Of a stretch of 5,902 nt of DNA, positions 1 through 5,837 are shown piece after piece. Origin of the DNA: Candidatus Bathycorpusculum sp. (lineage in GTDB: Archaea; Thermoproteota; Bathyarchaeia; Bathyarchaeales; Bathycorpusculaceae); contig WREZ01000088.1 of assembly GCA_009779045.1 (NCBI GenBank), positions 1-5,902 of the forward strand, written 5' to 3'. Position numbers and translations under genes: made by a program. Below the pieces are notes generated by a model. It searched no databases. It was not told the DNA's origin and saw only the letters and a list, made by a program, of their open reading frames with translations. Position 1 is the first letter of the stretch, and every line of letters begins with the position of its first letter.

Positions 1-140
1 TATTTTTCAGGTCGATTTAAAAGTTTGTGCCGATTTTACTCATCAAACACACTCACATACACACATTCATACACACATGCCTCAACATAAAGTCTGCCAA
101 ACAACGAGAGCTAAACACATACGAAGTCTGTTTTGAGGTA
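1..140 (+). other. CA-rich stretch, possible tail of an upstream gene
   Basis: This stretch is rich in A and C on the plus strand and poor in G. Two plus-strand frames run open from the window edge. One stops at about 109-111; the other stops at TGA 134-136 and would read as a histidine/threonine-rich tail (about HTHIHTHMPQH near its middle). Because CA repeats avoid stop codons, an open frame here is weak evidence of coding. The 3' ends of the two other plus-strand units in this window are also A/C-rich, which would fit the end of an upstream gene, but no family can be recognised. It could equally be non-coding low-complexity DNA. Confidence 0.25.
56..78. repeat. 11-bp direct repeat CATACACACAT
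   Basis: CATACACACAT occurs at 56-66 and again exactly at 68-78, separated by one T. It sits in a longer CA-rich tract (about 46-80). It is probably a simple-sequence expansion or slippage product; no function is evident. Confidence 0.6.
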
Positions 141-360
141 AAGTTTAGGAATTTATAGCATATATCTTGTTATTTGGGTTTTTATGTTAAAGTTTTTTTG
201 TTTATGTGATGTTTTTTGTGTTTCAGTAATATATGTTTGTGTATTGATTTTGTAATCCTTGTTGTAATGAGAAATTGAAAGTTTTATGAAAGTTGTTGTT
301 TATTGGTGTTAGAAATGTGTTGGTTGTAAAATTATGGGGGGCGGTGGTTTGTTTTTTGTG
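141..360. other. T/G-rich, C-starved non-coding stretch
   Basis: No credible gene is seen here. Between 181 and 360 I count A 38, C 4, G 46, T 92, so G+T is about 77% and C about 2% on the plus strand. It lies downstream of the minus-strand membrane protein gene, whose transcript would therefore run into A/C-rich sequence without a clear U-tract. A short plus-strand open frame from 293 runs antisense over that gene and is treated as its shadow. Confidence 0.6.
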
Positions 361-558
361 TTATTCTTTTGGTGTAATAATTAGTAGTAGAATGCCTACG
401 ATTAGGATGATTACTCCTATGGCTGTGAACATTCCGCTGAATGTTTTTAAAATGTCTGCACTTGTTGTTGTGTAGTAAAGCATTATTGCGCCGATGATGA
501 TTACGATTATTGCTAATATTTTTTCAGCTAAGATTAGCCATATGTTGCTTTTACTCAT
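361..558 (-). CDS. small two-helix membrane protein, function unknown
   Basis: This 65-residue protein starts at ATG 558-556. It begins MSKSNIWLILAEK, has one hydrophobic helix at about residues 13-29, a short polar hinge (TTTSADILKT, about 30-39) and a second hydrophobic helix at about 43-62, ending in TPKE. The pattern predicts a helical hairpin in the cytoplasmic membrane with no visible catalytic motif. I recall similar small unnamed proteins in Bathyarchaeia, but cannot verify this here. The gene stands alone and diverges from top6B. A TATA-like box lies at 591-599 and a weak GGTTG ribosome site 8 bases before the start. The sustained hydrophobicity in two well-spaced blocks argues that the frame is real; the frame antisense to it is less convincing. 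Coding is likely, function unknown. Confidence 0.75.
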   Translation of the reverse strand: MSKSNIWLILAEKILAIIVIIIGAIMLYYTTTSADILKTFSGMFTAIGVIILIVGILLLIITPKE

Positions 559-590
559 TTTAGTTTCAACCGTTTTATGAGGTTATTTGT

Positions 591-599
591 TATATTAAA
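591..599 (-). promoter_or_regulatory. candidate TATA box of the small membrane protein gene
   Basis: Read on the minus strand this is TTTAATATA, a reasonable archaeal TATA box. Transcription starting about 25 bases downstream would begin near 570, giving a leader of about 10 bases before the ATG at 558. No strong BRE is visible upstream. This is a positional prediction only. Confidence 0.4.
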
Positions 600-890
600 C
601 GTCGAGGGGTTATTTTAAATTATTGTCTGGTTGTTGGGGTTGTTGTTAGTTTTTGGTGTTGATAGGTTTTTTTGGTGTTTTTTAGGCAGTTTACTGTTAA
701 AAAAGGTATAGTTTGTGTGTGAGATATATTTGTGAAGTGCAATATTTGACATTGGTTTTTTTGTTGTTTTTAGTTGAAGGGTGTTTTTGTTTTTTGTTTG
801 TTTGTTTTTTGTTTTTTTATACATGTTTGTGGCAAAAATGTTCATGCTTTATTTTTTGTGTTTTGTTAATCTGAGGATTTTAGTTTTGTT
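600..890. other. long T/G-rich intergenic block
   Basis: No gene is supported here. In 601-840 I count A 42, C 8, G 62, T 128: G+T is 79% and C only 3%. The minus-strand frame of 76 codons in this block is almost wholly K, N, T and Q, as expected from a translated A/C-rich low-complexity sequence, and is not accepted. The block separates the divergent membrane protein gene from the top6 promoter. Confidence 0.6.
781..818. repeat. (G)TTT-rich simple-sequence tract
   Basis: The tract is made only of G and T, with repeated GTTT units and T runs of five to seven. Transcribed rightwards it would be U-rich and could act as a termination barrier in front of the top6 promoter; transcribed leftwards it is CAAA-rich. 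Any role is inference. Confidence 0.5.
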
Positions 891-892
891 TA

Positions 893-951
893 TCAGTTAA
901 CTTAAAGAACAAGCAATAAGTATACTAAAGAAAATATAGAAACTTAACTGA
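893..951. repeat. inverted repeat bracketing the top6 promoter
   Basis: The left arm TCAGTTAACTT (893-903) pairs with the right arm AACTTAACTGA (941-951) at 10 of 11 positions, the exception being C901/C943. The 37 bases between the arms contain the only good TATA-like sequences before top6B. The left arm also contains AGTTAACT (895-902), itself a perfect 8-bp palindrome. The arrangement could be a pair of regulator sites or a hairpin; its position at the promoter favours an operator. Confidence 0.5.
919..939 (+). promoter_or_regulatory. candidate promoter of the top6BA operon
   Basis: AGTATACTA (919-927) and AAAATATAG (931-939) are the two TATA-like elements. With the usual 25-base spacing, the first would start transcription near 948 and leave a leader of about 20 bases; the second would start near 960 and give an almost leaderless mRNA. 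The first is preferred. Confidence 0.4.
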
Positions 952-953
952 AA

Positions 954-959
954 GTGGGT
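954..959 (+). promoter_or_regulatory. weak ribosome binding site before the GTG start of top6B
   Basis: GTGGGT ends 8 bases before the GTG at 968. It is only a partial match to GGAGGTG. It mildly supports the GTG start over the in-frame ATG at 992, which has no better site (GAAGAA immediately upstream). Confidence 0.3.
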
Positions 960-967
960 AAGCGATA

Positions 968-2494
968 GTGTCTCAAGCAACCTTTGAAGAAATGAGTGTA
1001 TCGGATTTTTTCTACCGAAACCGAGACATTGCAGGCCTAACTAACCCGTCGAGAAGTATCTTTGTAGCAATCCGTGAAGTGGTAGAAAATTCTTTAGATG
1101 CTGCTGAAAGTCTAAAGATTCCTCCAGATGTCTATGTGCGGTTATCTTTTGAATCTGAGGCAACTAAGGAGACTCAAATTTATAAGCTTCGTGTTCAAGA
1201 CAATGGCAGTGGCATCCAGCCTAGGTTTATACCCTCTGCTTTTGGTCAAGTGCTTTATGGTTCAAAATATAAACTTAAACAGGCAAGAGGTACCTTTGGT
1301 TTAGGTGGAAAAATGGCTGTCCTTTATGGACAAATTACTACTCATAAACCTGTTTTGGTAACCTCAAGTACTGGTCAAGAAAAAATTTATAGTTTTAAGT
1401 TAATGATTGATATCCAACATAACAAGCCTGTAATTTTAGATCGTAAAGTTATCACTAATAAGGATAATTGGCGTGGAACCGTTATTGAATTTACTCTTGA
1501 AGGCGACTATTTGCGGGCGATGCCTAAAATTATTGAGTACTTCAAACAGACTGCTATGGTAAATCCGTATGCAAATATTACATTTGTTGATCCCAAAGGT
1601 AGACTCTACAAATTTACTCGTGTAACATCTGTTATGCCTGACCCTCCGGCGGAGACTCTTCCACATCCATATGGTGTGGACGTAGAGTTATTGCAGCGGC
1701 TCATTCAGGTAACTACCTGTCTTAACATGTCAACTTTTCTAAGACAACATTTCCATCGCGTAGGTGAAATTACAGCCCAAAAGTTTCTTGCGTTTGCAGG
1801 GATTCCTATTAATAAACATCCAAAAAAGCTCTCTCATGAAGAAATAGTAAAATTGATGCAGAATTTAAAAAAGTATAAAGATTTTCTGCCTCCTGACGCA
1901 AACTGTTTATCACCCTTAGGTGAAGAACTACTTAAAGCAGGTGTTATGAAAGAGTTAAACCCTGAATACCTAGTAGTTCATCAACGTAAACCCTCAACAT
2001 ATGCAGGTCACCCATTCATTGTAGAAATGGCTATTGCCTACGGTGGTGGTGTTCCTAAAACCGGTGGTTTTGTAATTTACCGTTTTGCCAACAAAATTCC
2101 TCTTCTTTATGATGAAGCAAGCGATGTAGCATACAAAGTTATTTCAGCTATGAATTGGCGACGTTATAAAGTAACTCCTGATATGCCTATTGCCATTGTT
2201 ATACACGTTTGCAGCACAAAAGTGCCCTACAAAACTGTTGGTAAAGAATTCATATCTGACCGTATTGAAGTTCGTAAAGAAGAAGCAAATGCAATCCGTG
2301 AAGTTTCAAGGCAACTTTCACACTTTTTAACTCGCAAAGAACACGTACACATGGAAAAGAAACGTCTCAGCATTTTTAACAAATATCTGCCTAAAATTGC
2401 TGAATTTTCAACTAGTTTGTCTGGACAAACTAGAAAACCCGACATAGATAAATTATTGAAGAGTGTTCAAAAGTATGGCACAGAAGAAAGCTAA
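968..2494 (+). CDS. top6B: DNA topoisomerase VI subunit B (GHKL ATPase)
   Basis: This 508-residue ATPase subunit of type IIB topoisomerase VI dimerises on ATP binding and drives strand passage through the break made by Top6A. GHKL motifs are clear: N-box REVVENS with base Glu37 and Mg-ligand Asn41, DNGSG with Asp78, and the glycine lid GTFGLGGK (108-115). An H2TH-like region spans about 230-305, with the transducer domain after it. The transducer holds the switch-loop lysine in STKVPYKTVGKE (Lys426, aligning with Lys427 of the Sulfolobus shibatae enzyme, from memory). Length is close to the roughly 530-residue Sulfolobus protein, without the extra C-terminal domain of Methanosarcina. GTG 968 is chosen because the resulting N-terminus (SQATFEEMSVSDFFYRN) matches the family strap length; ATG 992 would remove eight residues. 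The 3' end overlaps top6A by 20 bases, indicating an operon. Confidence 0.97.
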   Translation: MSQATFEEMSVSDFFYRNRDIAGLTNPSRSIFVAIREVVENSLDAAESLKIPPDVYVRLSFESEATKETQIYKLRVQDNGSGIQPRFIPSAFGQVLYGSKYKLKQARGTFGLGGKMAVLYGQITTHKPVLVTSSTGQEKIYSFKLMIDIQHNKPVILDRKVITNKDNWRGTVIEFTLEGDYLRAMPKIIEYFKQTAMVNPYANITFVDPKGRLYKFTRVTSVMPDPPAETLPHPYGVDVELLQRLIQVTTCLNMSTFLRQHFHRVGEITAQKFLAFAGIPINKHPKKLSHEEIVKLMQNLKKYKDFLPPDANCLSPLGEELLKAGVMKELNPEYLVVHQRKPSTYAGHPFIVEMAIAYGGGVPKTGGFVIYRFANKIPLLYDEASDVAYKVISAMNWRRYKVTPDMPIAIVIHVCSTKVPYKTVGKEFISDRIEVRKEEANAIREVSRQLSHFLTRKEHVHMEKKRLSIFNKYLPKIAEFSTSLSGQTRKPDIDKLLKSVQKYGTEES

Positions 2495-3596
2495 AATTCT
2501 TGAAAGAAGAGAAGAAGTGCTTAAAGGGCTTAAAGACTTTGGGGCTTCAGTATACAATCAGCTTGATCAAGGTGTCTTTCCCTCAGTCAACATGCCTAGC
2601 CGTAGCACCGAAAACATTACCTACGATGAACGCCTACGTCAGTACGTCTTAGGTGAGAAAAGCGTTGGTAGAAGCACTCGGAACATTCGTCACATCAAAC
2701 CTTTCACTCAACTTGCTTGGGTTGCACTGTTTAGCAATGAACTTACCGATCAGCGTAAAACCTCCACTTTAAGAGATGTTTACTACTCTGCACAAGCATA
2801 CGAGATGACTTTTTCTGACCAACAAGAATCTAACAACATTATAACTGATCTTGAAACCCTAACAGGGTTTGCTCGAGAAGATTTTCATATTTTTCCCGAA
2901 GAACGTAGTGCTATCTTTGGTGACTTAGATGTAGCCTACACAGTTCCAGGGTATGAGGGAAAATCAGTTAACCTAACTAGTCATCCAGACGGCGTACTTA
3001 TCGGACCTGCTATAACCTCGTCTGAATTTTTAAAAACTAGTGCTGATAAGATTATTGCCATCGAGAAAGGTGCACTCTTCACTAGGTTCATCGAAGAAAG
3101 TGTTCATAGTAAACATAAATCGCTTTTAATCTCGTGTGGTGGACAAGCTCCAAGGCAAACCCGTAGTTTCATACGTCGTCTACATGATGAACTTAACCTT
3201 CCCGTTTACATTTTTACTGACGGTGATCCATGGGGTATGCATATTGCGCAGGTTATTATTTCAGGCTCTGCTAACGCTGCCCACTTACGAGAATTAAACA
3301 CTCCTGACGCAGTTTGGAGTGGCGTTTGGGCAAGTGACATAATTGAATACAACTTGCCAACAGATCCTTTAGATGAAGTGGATATTAAGCGTCTTTATGA
3401 ACTGCAAAAAGACCCTCGGTACCAAAATGATCCTATATGGCAGCGTGAAATCAAAACTTTCCTTAAAATTCGGCGAAAGACGGAATTAGAGGCTTTTAGT
3501 CGTTACGGTTTAACTTTTATTGTAGACAAATATTTACCTACTAAACTTGAGGCTGAACCTGATGTAGCTGCTGGTTCAGGTAAAAAGAAAAAATAG
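2475..3596 (+). CDS. top6A: DNA topoisomerase VI subunit A (Spo11-like cleavage subunit)
   Basis: This is the DNA-cleaving subunit, homologous to eukaryotic Spo11, which makes a two-base staggered break with a 5'-phosphotyrosyl link. From ATG 2475 it has 373 residues. The 5Y-CAP domain carries TSTLRDVYYS, with Tyr104 (second of the YY pair) as the expected nucleophile. The Toprim domain shows IIAIEKGALF (Glu197) and FTDGDPWG (Asp249, Asp251), the metal-binding set. The LISCGGQAPRQTR segment (218-230) is also family-like. The frame extends upstream to a GTG at 2463, but ATG 2475 gives the natural family start MAQKKAK. The 20-base overlap with top6B and lack of a good Shine-Dalgarno site suggest translational coupling. 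The protein ends in a basic GSGKKKK tail whose codons form part of the putative terminator. Third positions are richer in A and C than in the following gene. Confidence 0.97.
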   Translation: MAQKKAKILERREEVLKGLKDFGASVYNQLDQGVFPSVNMPSRSTENITYDERLRQYVLGEKSVGRSTRNIRHIKPFTQLAWVALFSNELTDQRKTSTLRDVYYSAQAYEMTFSDQQESNNIITDLETLTGFAREDFHIFPEERSAIFGDLDVAYTVPGYEGKSVNLTSHPDGVLIGPAITSSEFLKTSADKIIAIEKGALFTRFIEESVHSKHKSLLISCGGQAPRQTRSFIRRLHDELNLPVYIFTDGDPWGMHIAQVIISGSANAAHLRELNTPDAVWSGVWASDIIEYNLPTDPLDEVDIKRLYELQKDPRYQNDPIWQREIKTFLKIRRKTELEAFSRYGLTFIVDKYLPTKLEAEPDVAAGSGKKKK

Positions 3597-3611
3597 TTTT
3601 CTTCTTTTTTT
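3582..3611 (+). terminator. A/T hairpin and T-tract at the end of top6A
   Basis: AAGAAAA (3585-3591) pairs perfectly with TTTTCTT (3597-3603) around a 5-base loop containing the TAG stop; two more A-T pairs follow after one mismatch. Seven consecutive T (3605-3611) come next. Archaeal transcription ends at U-tracts, so this is a plausible operon terminator. The left stem lies in the codons for the terminal lysines. Confidence 0.5.
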
Positions 3612-3641
3612 GGTGGTGTATGGCTGTTTTTGTTTGTTTAG

Positions 3642-3662
3642 TGGACTATTTTTATTAGTCTA
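3642..3662. repeat. small inverted repeat upstream of infB
   Basis: TGGACTA (3642-3648) and TAGTCTA (3656-3662) form a 7-bp stem with one G-T pair around the loop TTTTTAT. The AT-rich core could be a TATA element (TATTTTTAT, 3647-3655) whose use would start transcription near 3676 and leave a leader of nearly 40 bases that keeps the ribosome site. It may be an operator or a promoter-embedded palindrome. Confidence 0.4.
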
Positions 3663-3682
3663 ATCTGCATTTATTTTTTAGG

Positions 3683-3690
3683 TTTATAAA
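3683..3690 (+). promoter_or_regulatory. TATA-like box just before infB
   Basis: TTTATAAA is the best-looking TATA match in the spacer, but a start 25 bases downstream would fall near the ATG (about 3712) and exclude the Shine-Dalgarno site at 3699-3704. Either it is unused, or it yields a leaderless message in addition to one from an upstream promoter. Confidence 0.3.
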
Positions 3691-3698
3691 TTTATTTA

Positions 3699-3704
3699 GA
3701 GAGG
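3699..3704 (+). promoter_or_regulatory. Shine-Dalgarno site of infB
   Basis: GAGAGG ends 9 bases before the ATG at 3714 and contains GAGG, complementary to the anti-Shine-Dalgarno sequence. It is the strongest ribosome site in the window and fixes the infB start. Confidence 0.6.
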
Positions 3705-3713
3705 AAAAGTGTT

Positions 3714-5507
3714 ATGCCAATTCGTCAACCGATTGTTTGTGTTCTAGGTCATGTTGATTCAGGTAAAACTTCGTTGCTTGATGTGCTTCGTAAGACTAAT
3801 GTTCAGGTGCGTGAGGCGGGAGGTATAACTCAGCATATAGGTGCTAGTTTTTTTCCTGTTGAAACTTTAACTCAGCTTATTGGTCCTTATATGACTAATT
3901 TTAAGACTGGTATTGAAATTCCTGGTTTGCTTATTGTAGATACTCCTGGTCATGAGGCGTTTACTAATCTTAGGCGTAGGGGTGGGAGTGTTGCTGATAT
4001 TGCTATTTTGGTTGTTAATTCTTTGCGTGGGTTTGAGGCTCAGACTTTTGAGTGTATTGAGATTCTTAAGGCGCGTAAGACTCCTTTTATTGTAGCGGTT
4101 AATCAGATTGATCGTGTTCCTGGTTGGAAGTCGACGAAGAGTGCGCCGTTTTTGCAGTCTTATGCTAAGCAGTCGAGTTTTATTCAGCAAGAAGTTGATA
4201 ATCGACTGTATCATGTTATGGGTGATTTTAGTAGGTTAGGTTTTAAGACTGATAGGTTTGATCATATTCGTGATTTTGCTCAGAATGTGGCTTTGGTGCC
4301 TACGAGTGCTAAAACAGGTGAGGGGTTGTCTGAATTGGTTATGGTGCTTGTTGGTTTGACGCAGCAGTTTTTAAAGCAGCGTCTTCAGACTGCTGATGGT
4401 TCTGCGAAGGGTTCTGTTTTGGAGGTTAAGGAGGAGCCTGGTTTGGGTATGACTTTGAATGCTATTGTTTATGATGGAACTCTCCATAAGGATGATTTAT
4501 TTGTAGTTGGTGGTAAGAATGGTCCTATTACTGCTAGGGTTCGTACTTTGTTGGTGCCTAAGCCTTTAGATGAGATGCGGGATCCTCGTGACAAATTTGT
4601 TGGTGTAGATTGTGTTTATGCTAGTGCGGGTGTAAAGATTGTTGCTACTGATCTTGAGGATGCTTTGGCGGGTGCGCCTTTGCTTGCTGTGCCTTCTGGT
4701 GAGGATGCTGTTAAGTATTGTAAGCTTATAACTGAAGAAGTTGGTAGAATTCGAATTACTAAAGAGATTGATGGTGTTATTGCAAAAGCTGATACGTTGG
4801 GTTCTCTTGAGGCTATGGCTGAGATTCTTAAAGCTAATAATGTGCAAGTTCGAAGTGCTGATGTGGGTGATATAAGTAAACGTGATGTTATAGAGGCCTC
4901 TGTAGTTAAACAACGTGATCCCCTTGTAGGTGTTGTTTTGGCTTTTGGTGTAAAAGTTTTACCTGATGCTGAGGAAGAAGCCGAAGCTAATGGTGTTAAA
5001 ATCTTTCGTGACTCTATTATCTATAGTCTTATCGATAATTATCTTAAATGGGTAAAAGAGAAACGTGACCGTAAGAATGAAGAAGAATTTGATGCTCTCA
5101 TTAAACCTGGTAAATTAACTGTGTTGCCTAACTGTATTTTTCGTAGAGCCAAACCTTTAGTTGTAGGTGTTGAAATTCAAGGAGGCAGAGTAAAACCCAA
5201 AGTATCCCTTATACGTGTAGAAGACAGCTCTGACATAGGAGAAATACAACAAGTTCAAGATGAGGGCAAAGCCGTAAGCGAAGCTAAATCAGGCGAACAA
5301 GTAGCCATTTCAATGGACAAACCTATAGCCGGAAGACACATCTTTGAACGCGATGTACTTTATGTAAAAGTCCCTGAAGAACATGTCAAAAAACTCTTCG
5401 CTAACCACCTAGACGATTTAACCGACGCTGAAATCGACATACTAAAAGAATATGTTAAATTGATGCGTAAAAAAACAATGTTCTGGGGCGGAGTACTTCC
5501 ACTCTAA
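3714..5507 (+). CDS. infB: translation initiation factor aIF5B (IF2/eIF5B-type GTPase)
   Basis: This 597-residue ribosome-dependent GTPase promotes initiator-tRNA placement and subunit joining. Length matches the compact archaeal form (about 594 in Methanothermobacter, from memory); no intein or N-terminal extension. G domain, about 1-225: G1 GHVDSGKT (12-19), G2 GGITQHIG with Thr39, G3 DTPGHE (76-81) with catalytic His80, G4 NQID (130-133) and G5 SAK (198-200). Domain II follows to about 345, domain III at about 346-440 (GVIAKADTLGSLEA), then a linking helix and domain IV. The last segment LTDAEIDILKEYVKLMRKK gives the C-terminal helices that contact aIF1A in archaea and eukaryotes. G4 has Gln131 where NKID is usual. 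The start is fixed by MPIRQPIVCVLG and a Shine-Dalgarno site. Codon use changes sharply within the gene: AAG to AAA lysines near codon 340 and C-ending codons appearing only after about 394. Confidence 0.97.
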   Translation: MPIRQPIVCVLGHVDSGKTSLLDVLRKTNVQVREAGGITQHIGASFFPVETLTQLIGPYMTNFKTGIEIPGLLIVDTPGHEAFTNLRRRGGSVADIAILVVNSLRGFEAQTFECIEILKARKTPFIVAVNQIDRVPGWKSTKSAPFLQSYAKQSSFIQQEVDNRLYHVMGDFSRLGFKTDRFDHIRDFAQNVALVPTSAKTGEGLSELVMVLVGLTQQFLKQRLQTADGSAKGSVLEVKEEPGLGMTLNAIVYDGTLHKDDLFVVGGKNGPITARVRTLLVPKPLDEMRDPRDKFVGVDCVYASAGVKIVATDLEDALAGAPLLAVPSGEDAVKYCKLITEEVGRIRITKEIDGVIAKADTLGSLEAMAEILKANNVQVRSADVGDISKRDVIEASVVKQRDPLVGVVLAFGVKVLPDAEEEAEANGVKIFRDSIIYSLIDNYLKWVKEKRDRKNEEEFDALIKPGKLTVLPNCIFRRAKPLVVGVEIQGGRVKPKVSLIRVEDSSDIGEIQQVQDEGKAVSEAKSGEQVAISMDKPIAGRHIFERDVLYVKVPEEHVKKLFANHLDDLTDAEIDILKEYVKLMRKKTMFWGGVLPL

Positions 5508-5509
5508 CC

Positions 5510-5549
5510 ATTTTTAGGTCATTGTATGTATTTTTAGGTTAATGTACAC
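5510..5549 (+). terminator. tandem T-tract terminator after infB
   Basis: Two adjoining 20-base units (5510-5529 and 5530-5549) each begin ATTTTTAGGT and share TGTA at positions 14-17, with 15 of 20 bases identical. The two T5 runs start just after the infB stop, as expected for archaeal U-tract termination with a back-up site. Confidence 0.5.
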
Positions 5550-5575
5550 ACGGAAACAAAACGAACTTTGTGTGT
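5546..5575 (+). other. hairpin downstream of infB
   Basis: ACACAC (5546-5551) pairs with GTGTGT (5570-5575); two G-T pairs and one A-T pair extend the stem inward. It follows the T-tracts and could stabilise the 3' end of the infB transcript. No strong T-run follows it, so it is not itself a classic terminator. Confidence 0.3.
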
Positions 5576-5598
5576 TGTATATATTTTGATGTAGTGCC

Positions 5599-5784
5599 TT
5601 AGTGTTATCTGATTATTTTTTACACACGTCTTATCTATGTCTGCAGTGTTACCTGAAATTTTGTCGCCTAACTGGTTAAATCTACCTGAATAATAATATA
5701 CGCCCACCCTCACGAGCAGTGTTTCCTGTGATTGTGCCGCCTGACATTTTAAATGCCCCTCATGCCACACGCCACCCCCCACGA
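5599..5784. repeat. diverged tandem repeat, about 70-bp unit
   Basis: Unit A (5643-5715) and unit B (5716-5784) abut exactly. Both start GCAGTGTT, share CCTG, CGCCT and TTAAAT at matching places, and both end in an ACGCC...CACGA segment. Their first 45 bases agree at 33 positions. A shorter relative begins at 5599-5612 with AGTGTTATCTGA. The units differ in length by 4 bases, so the repeat does not keep a reading frame. It may be an old duplication, a relic of a repeat family, or eroded coding sequence. Confidence 0.55.
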
Positions 5785-5790
5785 CAAACG

Positions 5791-5837
5791 CATGAACTGT
5801 GTTATTTAGAACAGTTTGTGTCACTTAACACTTTTTT
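5791..5837 (+). terminator. hairpin followed by T6, possible terminator
   Basis: CATGAACTGT (5791-5800) pairs with ACAGTTTGTG (5811-5820) over 10 positions, two of them G-U in RNA, around a 10-base loop. The G-U pairs fit a plus-strand transcript better than a minus-strand one. A run of six T follows at 5832-5837. It would terminate read-through from infB or an unrecognised transcript of the repeat region. Confidence 0.3.

Noticed and set aside
1..140. CRISPR-like or zinc-finger reading of the CA repeats (His-rich frame)
   Set aside because: The repeat is an 11-base simple sequence with one-base spacing, not a CRISPR array, and the His/Thr run is what CA repeats encode in that frame.
293..475. 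Plus-strand 60-codon frame over the small membrane protein gene
   Set aside because: It is antisense to the better-supported minus-strand gene, has no ribosome site and a hydrophobicity that follows from T-rich sequence.
615..845. Minus-strand 76-codon frame rich in K, N, T and Q
   Set aside because: It is the translation of an A/C-only low-complexity tract; it has no domain-like pattern and stop codons are rare there by composition.
2463..2474. GTG at 2463 as the start of top6A
   Set aside because: The ATG at 2475 is four codons downstream and gives the natural family N-terminus; neither has a strong ribosome site.
3867..4214. Minus-strand 115-codon frame inside infB (and a second at 4566-4913)
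   Set aside because: Both are rich in N, T, S, R and I, as expected from the reverse of T/G-ending codons in the T/G-rich half of infB; the plus-strand frame is a clear aIF5B.
5637..5693. Plus-strand 18-codon mini-frame starting MSAVLPEIL
   Set aside because: It is too short to support as a gene, lacks a ribosome site, and is explained by the tandem repeat.
5534..5824. Minus-strand 96-codon frame after infB
   Set aside because: It overlaps the infB terminator and a tandem repeat whose units differ by 4 bases, shows no recognisable motif and no convincing start signal. A relic gene cannot be excluded.
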